A DNA stretch of 60,468 nucleotides from Actinomyces oricola (GCF_004104015.1 NZ_RYFV01000020.1:1-60468); one strand, 5' to 3'; shown: positions 36,901-45,941, numbered from the stretch's first letter. Notes: generated from the sequence alone by a model not told the origin. A program made the numbers and translations.

Positions 36901-37086
36901 GTTGAGGCAGCGGGCCAGGATGCGCGCCGAGGTGGTCTTGCCGCAGCCGCGGGGGCCGGAGAAGAGGTAGGCGTGGGTGACACGGTCGCCGCGCAGCGCC
37001 GCCATGAGCGGCGCGGTCACATGCTCCTGCCCAATGACCTCCTGAAAGGTGTCGGGGCGGTGGCGGCGGTACAGCGCAGTGGTCAC
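33937..37086 (-). CDS. dnaX: DNA polymerase III subunits gamma and tau
   Basis: A 1049-residue clamp-loader ATPase. It starts [20 protein letters not shown]. The Walker A is [17 protein letters not shown], zinc cysteines follow ([19 protein letters not shown]), Walker B is [10 protein letters not shown], and sensor/SRC-like [13 protein letters not shown]. Domain III ends near 370. Two long Pro/Ala/Gly-rich disordered regions (~372-555 and ~655-1000) flank a folded tau-like block ([20 protein letters not shown]...). A conserved acidic C-terminus ends [15 protein letters not shown]. It is much longer than the usual 600-800 residues owing to low-complexity linkers. No clear frameshift site was identified. 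In operon with recR. Confidence 0.95.
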   Translation of the reverse strand: MTTALYRRHRPDTFQEVIGQEHVTAPLMAALRGDRVTHAYLFSGPRGCGKTTSARILARCLNCERFPTDTPCGVCPSCRDLATGGPGSLDVVEIDAASHNGVDDARDLRERAAFAPARDRYKIFILDEAHMVTPQGFNALLKLVEEPPAHVKFVFATTEPEKVIGTIRSRTHHYPFRLVPPDVLEGYLGHLCGAEGVQVGAGVFPLVVRAGGGSVRDTLSVMDQLIGGAVDGEVDYQRAVALLGYTDTTLLDSCVDAIAAADGAGVFRVVDRVVSSGHDPRRFVEDLLARLRDLLVISLAGSEAGPALGSRPVDELKRMEVQARTIGAPGLSRSADMTAQALSQMVGATSPRLQLELLMARLLVPSAPGAGGLAPAPGAPAAGDSGDWGAPAAPGARPAGGGPGSGRARAAEIARRGAPAGAAADQAMDQATAQQAPTAQTGSAGRAPAAPGARGAGAGPAGDAPASPAPGAPAANAQAPDGAVRGEPAPAPSGGPGPGQAGGDTAATHVRPRNESRRPHEPDGAAAAQPGAAGQQPDVHSSAGAADAEMIRARWEEVLDAAKRSRRATWALVGPNSQPGAIANGVFQVLFTSPGLVGAFENGGHGPILAAAIHQALGLQLEVHAILTGGDGPGGGEPGGAMTGAPGRPGAPGRPGGHSGGGPGGRSGARGDASRRPEAKGLAPDQPAPDRPTPDQPAPSQPASDRPAPGPARGPMGAPAVDDDGWGEVAVPGSGRRGPTSSAPDPSAPDPQPADPWGGVTRPAPSAGSPNAGSPNAGGRASRDPGSAPAGPHGQAGPGRGQAYSGPSAPSPHSAPAPSPHSASAPGSHPASAPSPLSVPIPPPGVGQDETRSPARRGRPAAAHSAMADRSASPPEGPQGPAPAPRPAPAQGTSATSPSLATVHRIRPLPPLPGTPGVESREGGTGPRGLAPVSWEGTAPGAPGEVTAFSDGVPVPEEPGDPDGPEETWAPTGAAGDRVAAAMEAARAAARGQGRPAANPRSAVAPLEEDLPSEDDEDAEEAGVVGLEVVKRILGATVLEEITVTQEGH

Positions 37087-37229
37087 GGTCCGACTCTAAA
37101 CGGGGCCGCCAACTCATGGCGACGCCCAGCGCACCGCCCGCGACCCGCCCGACCCCGTCTGGAGGAGGCACGGGGCGGGACGGTCACGATTCAGCATGCT
37201 CTTAACAATGACCCTCCCGCCCGCGGCCG

Positions 37230-40200
37230 TCACCGTCTGCCCGCGGCCGCCAGCACCCCGGGGCGGGCCGCCACATCGGGGGAGGTGGGGGTGCCGTCGG
37301 GTGCGGGCCCCAGATCGGCCAGGAGTTCGGCGAGGGTGGTCCCCGAGCCCGAGTCGTGGCGCATGCGCGCCGTCGAGATCATGAGCTTGATCCGGTTGAG
37401 CTGGTTGACCTCACTGGCCCCCGGGTCGTAGTCGATGGCGACAATATTGGCCTGCGGGAAGCGCCTGCGCATCTCCCGGAACATGCCCTTGCCCACCACA
37501 TGGTTGGGCAGGCAGGCGAAGGGCTGGCAGCACACGATATTGGGCACGCCCTGCTCAATGAGCTCAATCATCTCGGCGGTGAGCAGCCAGCCCTCCCCGG
37601 CCTGGTTGCCCAGCGAGAGCACCTGCGAGGCCTTCTGGGCCATAACCTCAATAGGACTCTCGACGTCGAACTTCCCGCCGGCGGCGCGCAGCGCGGCACG
37701 AGCCGGCGCCTGGACCTGCTCAATGAACCACACCGCGGCCTTCTGCTTGGCCACCGAGTCGGCGCCAATGCCGTAGTTGTCGAGCTTCCACTGGGCGGTG
37801 GTCAGCCCGTTGAGGAAGAAGGCCAGCAGGCCGGGGACCACGGCCTCACAGCCCTCGGACTCAATGACGTCAACAACATGGTTATTGGCGTCGGGCTGGA
37901 ACTTCACCAGGATCTCGCCGACAACACCGACGCGCGGGCGCCGCGGGCCGTCCTCCAGGGGCAGCGCATCGAACTCGCGGACCATCTCACGCAGCAGGCG
38001 CCGGTAGCTCAGGCGCCCACCCCACGTGGGGCACCGCCCCTTGTGCTCGAAGTACTCGGCGATAATCGCGTTCCACCGCTCCAGCAGGGCCTGGGTCGAA
38101 CCGGGCTCAGCCTCGTAGGGGCGCACGCGCAGCAGGCAGGTGTTGAGGGTGTCGCCAATGACAACGCCCTTGAGCAGCGCCAGAGCCATGGGGGCGGTGA
38201 GTTCGAAACCGGGGTTGGACTCCAGCCCCTGCAAGGAGACCGCCATGACCGGCACTTGCGGGTAGCCGGCCTCTCGCAGGCCCTTGCGCAGCATGGCGGC
38301 GTAGTTGGTGGCCCGGCACATGCCGCCGGTCTGGGAGATCGCCACCACGCAGTGGTCAGGATCGTGGGATCCGTCCTCGAAGGCGCCAATGAGCTGACCA
38401 ATGACCATAATGGCCGGGAAACAGGCGTCGTTGTTGACGTAGCGCAGCCCGACCTCCAGGTCCGCCTTGCTGGCCGAGGCCAGCAGTTCGACCCGGTAGC
38501 CCAGCCGCTTGAACAAGGGCTCCAGGGGACGGAAGTGCACCGGGCTCATCTGCGGCATGAGGATGGTGTGGGTCTTGCGCATCTCCCGGGTGAACGGCGG
38601 GGTGGCGGCCCCCGGCAGTTCGCGCAGCCGCGACTCGGCCCCCGATTCCGGGCCCGGGCGGCGAGCGCCGGGGCGCGCCTGCTCCTTCTGCTCCTTTTCC
38701 TTTTCCCGTGCGGGGGAGCCCGCGGCCGCAGCCCTCCCGGCGCTGCGCGCGGCCGACTCGACCGCCCCAGTCGCGGCACCGTCGCTGGCCTCGGCACTGT
38801 CGACAGCACTGGCCTCGGCGCCGTCGGCGGCCTGTTCCTGGTTGCGGCGCCGCTCCTGCGAGGCCGCGGCCAGGGAGCGCAGGCGGATGGTGGCGGCCCC
38901 CAGGTTGGAGACCTCGTCAATCTTCAAAGAGGTGTAGACACCGCCGGCGGACTCAATGATCTCCTGGACCTGGTCGATGGTGATGGCGTCCACCCCGCAG
39001 CCGAAGGAGGTGAGCTGGACCAGTTCCAGGTCCGGTGAGTGCGTCACCAGTTCGGCGGCCCGGTAGAGGCGGGAGTGGTAGGCCCACTGGTCGCGCACGC
39101 GCAGGGCGGGGGCGACCTCAGCGGTTGCCACCGACGCGGTCGGGGCGGGCAGGCCCTCGGCGACGACGTCGGACCAGTCCGAGGGGGCCTGCGGGTCCTC
39201 GCGGCGCGCGGCTATTGCCCGCCGGATCCCGGCCACGGCCCGAGACAGGGCGCCGCCGCTCACGGCCCGCTCAGCGCCGTCGTCGCCGTCGTCCTGCGGC
39301 TCGGGCAGCATGGAGTCCTCCGACAGGACCGCGAATCCCAGGGTGTTAATGACATCGGGGATGCCGTGATTGATCTCGGGGTCAATGTGGTAGGGGCGCC
39401 CGGCCAGGACAATGCCCTTACGGCCGTGCTCGTGCATCCACTCCAGGGTCCGGCGGCCCTCGGCGCGCACATCGGCCTTGAAGGCGGCGTCCTCGGCGAA
39501 GCCGGCTGCCACGGCCCGGCGCGCCTCGGGCAGGGTGACATCCCAGTCGGCGAAGACCTCCACCAGGCGCTCGGCGAGCTTCGCGGGGTCGGCGAGGTTG
39601 AGGAAGGGCGCCAGCATGCGCACCTGACCCTGCTCAATGGCCTCCACATTGGTGCGGATCGCCTCAGGGTAGGTGGCCACGATCGGGCAGTTGAAGTGGT
39701 TGTCGGCGCCGGCCACCAGGTCGCGCTCGAAGAACACGCAGGGGAACCAGATGGTCTTCACGCCCTTGGAGATCAGCGACTCGACGTGCCCGTGGGCGAG
39801 CTTGGCCGGGTAGCAGACGTTCTCCGAGGGGATGGTGTCCATGCCGGACTCGAAGAGCTCGTGGTTGGAGCGCCCCGAAAGCATGACCCGGAACCCCAGG
39901 GAGGTCAGGATTGTGAACCACAGGGGGTAGTTCTCGTACATGCCCAGCACCCGGGGGACACCGATCTCCCCACGGGTTTCCATGCCGCGCCGCAGACGGC
40001 GGTAGGCGAAGGTGCGCCGGTACTTGTAGTCGTAAAGGTTGGGCAGATCGGACTTGGTGGCGCGCCGCTCCTGGGTGGCGCCCCTATCGCACCGGTTGCC
40101 CGAGACGTGGCGCGAGCCGTCGTTGAAGGTGGTGATGGTCAGCTTGCAGTGGTTCTGGCAGAGCTTGCACGTGGAGGTCTGGGTGCTCAGGGAGAAGCGG

Positions 40201-42083
40201 GAGAGCTCGGCCAGGCTCATGAGGGTGCCGGGCACGCCGTCGTAGTCCCGGTGGGCGGACAGGGCCGCACCGAAGCAGCCCATGAGGCCGGCGGCGTCGG
40301 GGCGCACCACCTCCCGGCCGGTGAGCAGCTCGAAGGCGCGCAGGACGGCGTCGTTGAGGAAGGTGCCGCCCTGGACGGACACGCGCTCACCGAGTTGGTC
40401 GGCGTGCTTGAGGCGGATGACCTTGTACAGGGCGTTGCGCACCACCGAATAAGACAGTCCGGCGCTGATCTCACCGACGTCGGCGGCCTCCTTCTGGGCC
40501 TGCTTGACCGAGGAATTCATGAACACCGTGCAGCGCGACCCCAGGTCCACGGGGCGTTGCGCGCCCAGGGCCTCGGCGGCGAAGTCTTCAATGCTCATGC
40601 CCATGGACTGGGCGAAGGTCTGCAGGAAGGAGCCGCAGCCCGCCGAGCAGGCCTCGTTGACGCTAATGGAGTCAATGGCGCCGCCGCGGATGGACAGGTA
40701 CTTCATGTCCTGCCCGCCAATGTCGATTACGGAGGTGACCCCGGGGTTGAGGTGGGCGGCGGCCCGGTAGTGGGCCATGGTCTCGACCACGCCCTGGTCC
40801 AGGTGCAGCGCCGCCTTGACCAGGGCCTCCCCGTAGCCGGTCACGCAGGAGCGCGCAATCCGCACATGGGCGGGCATCTCCAAGTGGATGCGGCGCAGGA
40901 TCTCCACGGCGGCCCCCACCGGGTCGCCCTCGTTGCCGGCGTAGTGCTCCCACACGATCCGGTCGGCCTCGTCCAGGACCACGGCCTTAATGGTGGTTGA
41001 GCCCGCGTCAATGCCCAAGAAGCAGTCGACGGCGGGCGCGGATTCCTCGTCGTCCTGGGGGGTCGACGGCTCGGCGGGCCAGTCGGCGCGGGCGAGGGTG
41101 GCCCGGGCGTGGCGCTCACGGAAGGCGGTGAGCTCGGCCTCCGATGAGAACAGGGGCCGCATGCGGGAGGTGCCCAGCTCAATGGGGCGCCGGGAGGTCA
41201 GGCGCGTGGACAGCTCCTCGATCGTTGCCGGCTCCCCCGTCGCCAGCATGGCGGCGCCCAGGGCCACATAGAGCTGGGCGTCGGAGGGGCAGGTGAAGGT
41301 CTCGACCTGTTCGGCCAGGGTGCGCTCAAAGGCGTCGCGCAGGGCGGGCAGGAAGTGCAGGGGACCGCCCAGGAAGATGACATTCCCCCGGATGGGGCGT
41401 CCACAGGCCAGGCCCGCAATGGTCTGGGTGACCACGGCCTGGAGGACCGAGGCGGCCAGGTCCTCGCTGGCGGCGCCCTGATTAATGAGGGGCTGGAGGT
41501 CTGACTTGGCGAAGACGCCGCAACGCGAGGCGATGGGGTACAGGGTCGTGTACCGGGTGGCGAGTTCGCCCAGGCCGGCGGCGTCGGTGTGGAGGAGCTG
41601 GGCCATCTGGTCGATGAAGGCGCCGGTGCCGCCCGCGCAGGTGCCGTTCATGCGCTGCTCGGGGGTGGGATGCAGGTAGGTGATCTTGGCGTCCTCGCCG
41701 CCGAGCTCGATAATGACGTCCGTCTCGGGGTTGCGGCGGCGCACCGTCTCAGTCTCGGCAATGACCTCCTGGACGAAGGGCAGGCCCATGAGGGTCGCCA
41801 GGGACACCCCGGCCGAGCCGGTGACGGCGCCGCGGACCTCCCGGTTGGGGAAGGCGGCGGCGACCTCGCCGAGGAGTCGGGTGACTTCGCCGCGCACATC
41901 GGCGTTGTGACGGCGGTACTCGGCTCTCAGGGGCTTCGCCTCGGGGGCGTCGTCGTCGAGGAGAACGAGTTTGACCGTGGTCGAGCCGATGTCCAGGCCC
42001 ATACGAAGCGCGCCCCGGGTACGGGCCTGATGCGCCTCGGCGGGAGCGACGCTCGGGGTACCCTCGCCAACGGGTTTGCTCAT
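37230..42083 (-). CDS. Double-ASKHA 2-hydroxyacyl-CoA dehydratase activase-like protein (BcrA/BadF/BadG family)
   Basis: A 1617-residue fusion. Two actin-like ATPase domains occur in tandem (LDIGSTTVKLVLLDDD near residue 30 and LGIDAGSTTIKAVVLDE near 345), each of the 2-hydroxyglutaryl-CoA dehydratase activator type. The second carries the [4Fe-4S]-ligand region NEACSAGCGSFLQTFA. CKLCQNHCKLTI precedes a dehydratase-like (DUF2229) half with IPSENVCYPAKLAHGHVE and QPFACLPNHVVGKGM. A Glu/Ala/Arg-rich insert (~1095-1165) interrupts it. Such giant proteins occur in anaerobes; their substrate is unknown. I chose ATG 42083, 7 nt after GGAAGG, over the upstream TTG 42098. Divergent from a TetR gene. 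Confidence 0.9.
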   Translation of the reverse strand: MSKPVGEGTPSVAPAEAHQARTRGALRMGLDIGSTTVKLVLLDDDAPEAKPLRAEYRRHNADVRGEVTRLLGEVAAAFPNREVRGAVTGSAGVSLATLMGLPFVQEVIAETETVRRRNPETDVIIELGGEDAKITYLHPTPEQRMNGTCAGGTGAFIDQMAQLLHTDAAGLGELATRYTTLYPIASRCGVFAKSDLQPLINQGAASEDLAASVLQAVVTQTIAGLACGRPIRGNVIFLGGPLHFLPALRDAFERTLAEQVETFTCPSDAQLYVALGAAMLATGEPATIEELSTRLTSRRPIELGTSRMRPLFSSEAELTAFRERHARATLARADWPAEPSTPQDDEESAPAVDCFLGIDAGSTTIKAVVLDEADRIVWEHYAGNEGDPVGAAVEILRRIHLEMPAHVRIARSCVTGYGEALVKAALHLDQGVVETMAHYRAAAHLNPGVTSVIDIGGQDMKYLSIRGGAIDSISVNEACSAGCGSFLQTFAQSMGMSIEDFAAEALGAQRPVDLGSRCTVFMNSSVKQAQKEAADVGEISAGLSYSVVRNALYKVIRLKHADQLGERVSVQGGTFLNDAVLRAFELLTGREVVRPDAAGLMGCFGAALSAHRDYDGVPGTLMSLAELSRFSLSTQTSTCKLCQNHCKLTITTFNDGSRHVSGNRCDRGATQERRATKSDLPNLYDYKYRRTFAYRRLRRGMETRGEIGVPRVLGMYENYPLWFTILTSLGFRVMLSGRSNHELFESGMDTIPSENVCYPAKLAHGHVESLISKGVKTIWFPCVFFERDLVAGADNHFNCPIVATYPEAIRTNVEAIEQGQVRMLAPFLNLADPAKLAERLVEVFADWDVTLPEARRAVAAGFAEDAAFKADVRAEGRRTLEWMHEHGRKGIVLAGRPYHIDPEINHGIPDVINTLGFAVLSEDSMLPEPQDDGDDGAERAVSGGALSRAVAGIRRAIAARREDPQAPSDWSDVVAEGLPAPTASVATAEVAPALRVRDQWAYHSRLYRAAELVTHSPDLELVQLTSFGCGVDAITIDQVQEIIESAGGVYTSLKIDEVSNLGAATIRLRSLAAASQERRRNQEQAADGAEASAVDSAEASDGAATGAVESAARSAGRAAAAGSPAREKEKEQKEQARPGARRPGPESGAESRLRELPGAATPPFTREMRKTHTILMPQMSPVHFRPLEPLFKRLGYRVELLASASKADLEVGLRYVNNDACFPAIMVIGQLIGAFEDGSHDPDHCVVAISQTGGMCRATNYAAMLRKGLREAGYPQVPVMAVSLQGLESNPGFELTAPMALALLKGVVIGDTLNTCLLRVRPYEAEPGSTQALLERWNAIIAEYFEHKGRCPTWGGRLSYRRLLREMVREFDALPLEDGPRRPRVGVVGEILVKFQPDANNHVVDVIESEGCEAVVPGLLAFFLNGLTTAQWKLDNYGIGADSVAKQKAAVWFIEQVQAPARAALRAAGGKFDVESPIEVMAQKASQVLSLGNQAGEGWLLTAEMIELIEQGVPNIVCCQPFACLPNHVVGKGMFREMRRRFPQANIVAIDYDPGASEVNQLNRIKLMISTARMRHDSGSGTTLAELLADLGPAPDGTPTSPDVAARPGVLAAAGRR

Positions 42084-42429
42084 CATCTCGCCTTCCAACC
42101 TTCGATGTCAGGTGCATCCTGCGGTCTGGCAAGGACCGTAGCGATTCGGTCGACAGGGATTCAACGGTGTTGAAATTCGTGCGCCGCGCCCGGTGATCGT
42201 CACCGACTTTTCCCCGACATCGTCCGGAGCGAGAGCCGCACCTCATGCGACTCACGCCACAGATGTCCAACAGTGTTGAATATGACACGAATAGACTTAC
42301 CTAATTCTAGGCATGTGAGACGAGGGCTCGCCACGTCCCTGGACCGCACCAGCGGCACGATGGCGGGCAACGCCCAGCCTGCCGACGCCATGCCGCCCGG
42401 CCCGATCCCCGCCCCTCTACCCTTCTTGC
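42084..42429. promoter_or_regulatory. Divergent control region with two operator-like dyads
   Basis: A 346-bp gap between the activase and tetR genes. TTCAACGGTGTTGAA at 42160-42174 is a perfect 6-3-6 dyad. TCCAACAGTGTTGAA at 42266-42280 is a near-identical copy, 106 bp away. For tetR, TACCCT at 42418-42423 lies 6 nt before GTG 42430 (leaderless pattern). For the activase, GGAAGG is the ribosome-binding site. The dyads are good candidates for binding by the adjacent TetR protein. Confidence 0.65.
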
Positions 42430-43242
42430 GTGACACGCGCCACCGAGAGGCTTCCAGGTCAGGGCGCCACCATGCCGGACGGGCCCGGGCGGGCGCAGGC
42501 TGCGCCCGGGGACCAGGAGGAGGCGGCAACCGCGACTCGGGGGCGAGTGTCCGACCGGGAGGAACCCGCGGCCGCCGAACCGAGGGGGCCGGTATCGGCC
42601 TCGCGGAGAGGGCCCCGTCGTGGGCCCCGCCGCGCCCGAGACTCCGAGAGCGGCCGAACCGCCTCGACGCGGGAGGCGATCTTGGACGCCGCCCGGGACT
42701 CCTTCCTCGCCAAGGGCTACGCGGGGACCACCATCCGCGGTGTCGCCCGCCAGGCGGGGGTGGACCCAGCACTGATCTCCTACTACTTCGGCTCCAAGGG
42801 CGACTTGTTCGGCGCCTCCATGAACCTGCGGATGCGAGCGGCCGAGGAGATTGAGCGAATCGTCTCGGGGGACCTGCGCACAGCCGGCCCGCGTCTGGTG
42901 CGGCTCTCCCTGAGCGCGTGGGACGACGTCTCCGGCGGCGCCACCTTCCGAGCGCTTCTGCGCTGGGTCGCCACCGACGACGGCGCCCCGGCGGCGATCC
43001 AGGCCTACGCCGTCGAGCAGATCGCCAGCCCCCTGGCCGACGCCCTGGCAGCCGCCGGCGTCACCTCGCAGGACGCCGAGGAGCGCGCGGCCCTGGTGGG
43101 CACCCAGGTGGTGGGTTTGGCCATGATCCGATACGTCTTGAAAGTCGAGCCACTGGCCAGCGCGAGCATTGACCACCTTGTTGCCGTGGTCGGACCCACT
43201 ATTCAGCGCTACCTCACCGGCCCACTGACGCCGCACCGATAG
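42430..43242 (+). CDS. TetR-family transcriptional regulator
   Basis: A 270-residue regulator. A long Arg/Pro/Gly-rich N-terminal extension (~75 residues) precedes the HTH domain: TREAILDAARDSFLAKGYAG, then TTIRGVARQAGVDPALISYYF and the FGSKGDLF motif. The ligand domain resembles TetR_C of the PF17920 type (LSAWDDVSGGATFRALLRWV; VVGLAMIRYVLKVEPLA). GTG 42430 is supported by TACCCT 6 nt upstream; ATG 42472 is an alternative that removes part of the extension. It faces the activase gene across two matching dyads, so local repression of that gene is likely. The ligand is unknown. Confidence 0.88.
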   Translation: MTRATERLPGQGATMPDGPGRAQAAPGDQEEAATATRGRVSDREEPAAAEPRGPVSASRRGPRRGPRRARDSESGRTASTREAILDAARDSFLAKGYAGTTIRGVARQAGVDPALISYYFGSKGDLFGASMNLRMRAAEEIERIVSGDLRTAGPRLVRLSLSAWDDVSGGATFRALLRWVATDDGAPAAIQAYAVEQIASPLADALAAAGVTSQDAEERAALVGTQVVGLAMIRYVLKVEPLASASIDHLVAVVGPTIQRYLTGPLTPHR

Positions 43243-43325
43243 GGGCCGCCTCCCCTCCCTTGCTTTATTCTTATGTTAATTCCCATCTTGTGCGGTGTTG
43301 GCCGATTGTTTTGCGGAATGTGACC

Positions 43326-43365
43326 GGGCCTGTGGTCCGGGCGGTTCCGCCCGGACCACAGGCCC
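43326..43365 (+). terminator. Hairpin after tetR
   Basis: A 19-bp perfect stem (43326-43344 with 43347-43365) with a minimal TT turn, 84 bp beyond the tetR stop. No T-run. Confidence 0.55.
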
Positions 43366-43690
43366 TGTGTCGGCGAGGCTCCTCAACCCTGTTCCCATGT
43401 GCAAGGGAGGAGTACCTCCTTCGCCAGAGCGACGGACGCTCGGGCTCCCTTAGACCCGGGCGCGTCTCGGTGATGGCCGATCATCGGGCTCCCCAACCCT
43501 CACGACCACCTCCGTCCGGCGGCAACAACTATGGAACACTCCGACCCTGAAAGGACCCCCGTCCTGGGCCTGTGAAAGCCCTGGGAAATCGGTGCCCACG
43601 TGTATCCGACCCGGAATTCTCCGAAGAAGCAGCGCTTTGCCGCCCCTACGACCTTGATCGCGACCCTCGGATCCCGCGCATTCCCGCCCC

Positions 43691-43809
43691 GGGGCGGCCC
43701 CAGGCGGCCCGGGGCGGCCCCAGGCGGCCCAGGGCGGCCCCAGGCGGCCCAGGGCGGCCCCAGGCGGCCCAGGGCGGCCCCAGGCGGCCCAGGGCGGCCC
43801 AGGGCGGCC
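43691..43809. repeat. GC-rich 20-bp tandem repeats (about six copies)
   Basis: CAGGCGGCCCAGGGCGGCCC recurs with a 20-bp period from 43691 to 43809. Each unit is two related 10-mers (CAGGCGGCCC and AGGGCGGCCC). The first copy has a substituted base (GGGGCGGCCC), and the last ends with the 10-mer doubled. The almost identical units suggest recent expansion. Confidence 0.85.
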
Positions 43810-44014
43810 TTCAGCTAGGTCGCTGACGGTGGCGATCGGGAGCGACGGCCCCAGGCGGTCCCGGGGCGGCCCAGGGCAGCCTTGGGACGGCCCCCAACAG
43901 GCGCGGGACCAGGCAGCTTGGAGAAGGGCCTCCGGGCCGCTGCGGCGGCGACCCCCAACCGGCGCGGGACCGGGAACACCCGCCCGCAGGCGCCCAGATG
44001 GCTCCGAGAACAGG

Positions 44015-44043
44015 AAAAATCCCGGAATCGTTGTGATTCCGGG
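44015..44043 (-). terminator. Intrinsic terminator of tRNA-Ser(GGA)
   Basis: On the minus strand CCCGGAATC pairs with GATTCCGGG around a 5-nt loop and is followed by ATTTTT. It starts 11 nt after the tRNA 3' end. A textbook rho-independent terminator. Confidence 0.9.
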
Positions 44044-44054
44044 AGAAACAGGAG

Positions 44055-44139
44055 CGGAGGATGGGGGATTCGAACCCCCGAGGGCTTGCACCCAACACGC
44101 TTTCCAAGCGTGCGCCATAGGCCACTAGGCGAATCCTCC
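44055..44139 (-). tRNA. tRNA-Ser (GGA anticodon)
   Basis: An 85-nt class II tRNA on the minus strand. The acceptor GGAGGAT pairs with ATCCTCC, with discriminator G. The anticodon arm ACGCT-TGGAAA-GCGT gives anticodon GGA. A long variable arm (TGGGTGCAAGCCC) and T arm GGGGGTTCGAATCCCCC follow. CCA is not encoded. Confidence 0.96.
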
Positions 44140-44267
44140 AGGCGTCCCACACGGCCCGCGACCGCGTGCAACGGGAATGGAATATAGCGGACTGCGCGCC
44201 GCCGGTGCTAGCCACCCACGGTGGGATCGGTCACGCACGGACGTCGCCCCGGCCCTGCGCGGTCGGG

Positions 44268-44273
44268 TAGACT
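44268..44273 (+). promoter_or_regulatory. -10 box of the SRP RNA gene
   Basis: TAGACT at 44268-44273 lies 7 nt before the predicted 5' end of the SRP RNA. It fits a strong TANNNT -10 element. Confidence 0.5.
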
Positions 44274-44280
44274 CTCACCC

Positions 44281-44368
44281 GGCCCCTCGTGCGGCGTCAT
44301 CCAGTGAACTCCCCCAGGACCGGAAGGTAGCAAGGGTAAGCGGGCTCTGGCGGGTGCACGGGGGGTCC
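44281..44368 (+). ncRNA. ffs: Signal recognition particle RNA, small bacterial type
   Basis: The core CCAGGACCGGAAGGTAGCAA followed by GGGTAAGCGGG is the conserved domain IV of 4.5S RNA with its GGAA tetraloop and asymmetric loop, where Ffh binds. The outer stem pairs GGCCCCTCGTGC (44281-44292) with GCACGGGGGGTCC (44356-44368). The 88-nt size fits the small hairpin SRP RNA. It is convergent with the MFS gene that ends at 44384. Boundaries are approximate. Confidence 0.88.
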
Positions 44369-44383
44369 TCACGCGCCCACCCC

Positions 44384-45619
44384 TCAGCCCTGCGGCAGGC
44401 GCCGCTCCCCGTGGGTCCGACCCACAAGCATGTACGAGCTCCAGGCCCCCACGACGCCAACGACCATGACCGCCACCATGGGCACCGCCGTCGCGCCGCC
44501 CCCCGAGCTGGCCAGTGGCGCCGAGGTCGCGTTCGCCACCGCCTGCACCAGCCCCAGTAGAGCACTGGCTACGCCCGCCACGTGCCGCACCGTCCCCAGG
44601 GACAGGGCCGAGGCGTTCCCGAAGACGAACGCCTGAGCGGACATGAGCAGCACAAAGCCAATGCACAACGGCACCAGCGCCACGTCGAGCAGCAGGACGC
44701 TAAAAGCCACCACCGCCACGCCGAGGGTGGAGGCCGACAGACCCATCCCTATGAGTCGGCGGGGGCGGATGCGTCCCACAATCCTGGCATTGACCACGCT
44801 CAGGAGCATCTGACTGCCCGCCGTCGCGGCGAAGAACAGGGAGAAGGCCATGGGGCTGAGGCCCTTGATCTCCTGGAGCACGAAAGACGAGGAGGCGATG
44901 TAGGCGAACATTGCGAAGCTGGAGAAGGAGGAGGTGAGCATGTACCCCAGGTAGCTGCGGTGGCGCACCAGTTCGCCGACGCCGCTGGCGAAGCGCCTCA
45001 GCCCGCCGGCCTGGCGCCGCTCGACGGGCAGGGACTCGGGGACGAACACCGCGGCCATGACGGTCATGAGCAGCCCGAAGGCGACCAGGCACCAGAACAC
45101 CGCCCGCCACGAAGCCACGGAGAGCACCGCGCCGCCCGCGACGGGGGCGATCATGGGGGCCAGCCCTCCTACGGCCATCAGGATGCTCATAATCTGGGCG
45201 AGCCGGTCGCCTCGGGCCACATCAACCACGACCGCTCGGCCGACAACCGCGGCCACCCCGCCACCCATGCCCTGCATGAACCGTCCGATCATGAGGACTG
45301 CAATCGAGGGGGCGAGGGCGCAGACGACCGCCCCAAGGCTGCACACGACGCCGCCAACGATCAAGGGCCGCCGCCGTCCCCGCTGGTCCGACACCGCACC
45401 GCCGACGACCTGCCCCAACCCCATGCCCACGAAGAAGGCCGTGAGGGTCAGCCCCACCGCCGTCGGGCTGGTCGCCAGGTCCCGAGCGACCTGAGGAAAA
45501 GCCGGGGAATACATGTCCGTAGCGAACGGCGGAACGGCATTCTGAACCGCCAGGGCAACAATGAGACCCACTGTGATAGGAATCTCAGCTCCGGCGGGGT
45601 GACGGCGCAGCGGACTCAT
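44384..45619 (-). CDS. MFS drug-resistance transporter of the Bcr/CflA type
   Basis: A 411-residue, 12-segment inner-membrane exporter. DMYSPAFPQVARDLATSPTA and the loop 2-3 motif A GGAVSDQRGRRRPLIVGG mark the DHA1 Bcr/CflA family, with an additional conserved FMQGMGGGVAAVVGRAVVVD in helix 4. Substrates in this family include bicyclomycin and other drugs, but specificity cannot be read here. ATG 45619 is chosen because AGGAGGGG lies 5 nt upstream; an upstream in-frame GTG at 45664 would add 15 unconserved residues. Its 3' end faces the SRP RNA. Confidence 0.9.
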   Translation of the reverse strand: MSPLRRHPAGAEIPITVGLIVALAVQNAVPPFATDMYSPAFPQVARDLATSPTAVGLTLTAFFVGMGLGQVVGGAVSDQRGRRRPLIVGGVVCSLGAVVCALAPSIAVLMIGRFMQGMGGGVAAVVGRAVVVDVARGDRLAQIMSILMAVGGLAPMIAPVAGGAVLSVASWRAVFWCLVAFGLLMTVMAAVFVPESLPVERRQAGGLRRFASGVGELVRHRSYLGYMLTSSFSSFAMFAYIASSSFVLQEIKGLSPMAFSLFFAATAGSQMLLSVVNARIVGRIRPRRLIGMGLSASTLGVAVVAFSVLLLDVALVPLCIGFVLLMSAQAFVFGNASALSLGTVRHVAGVASALLGLVQAVANATSAPLASSGGGATAVPMVAVMVVGVVGAWSSYMLVGRTHGERRLPQG

Positions 45620-45941
45620 CGTTTCCCCTCCTGTGGGACAGCGGCCACCATCGGCGCACCGCACTTATGGCGAGACGCAACCGGGCCCGCCCTGGCGCCG
45701 CAATGGCGCAACGCTCACCTTAAGCCACCGGGTGCCCGACGCGGCAAGGCCGACGGCTCCTCGCCCCCGCCACGGCAGCCATCACGCGCAGCCGGGCCCT
45801 GGGGTCGGCTGCCTCGGCCCCACACCGGAGCCCCGTACCGGCCCGCCGCCCCATGTCGATCTGCCGCCGCCGGAAATGTGATTCATGCTGTGGGGAGAAC
45901 CACCCATCGCGCAGAACGCGTTTTCCTGAGAGTCTACGCAT
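45620..45941. other. Intergenic region between MFS and septum-formation genes
   Basis: A 322-bp divergent gap with both promoters. A small CGCGCAGAACGCG dyad lies near 45908-45920, just upstream of the lipoprotein gene. No gene seen. Confidence 0.35.

Larger units (their letters stand above)
43243..44014. other. Long intergenic region between tetR and tRNA-Ser
   Basis: About 770 bp without a convincing gene. It holds a terminator hairpin, an AT-rich stretch near 43261-43320 that may contain a promoter, and a GC-rich tandem repeat. Open frames here are products of the repeat composition and overlap the tRNA. Confidence 0.5.

Noticed and set aside
35797..37431. 544-codon plus-strand frame
   Set aside because: Antisense to dnaX.
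39039..41000. 653-codon plus-strand frame
   Set aside because: Antisense to the activase gene; composition typical of shadow frames.
43691..43809. CRISPR array
   Set aside because: 20-bp units without spacers; simple tandem expansion.
43450..44118. 222-codon minus-strand frame
   Set aside because: Overlaps tRNA-Ser and the 20-bp repeat array; translation is repeat-derived.
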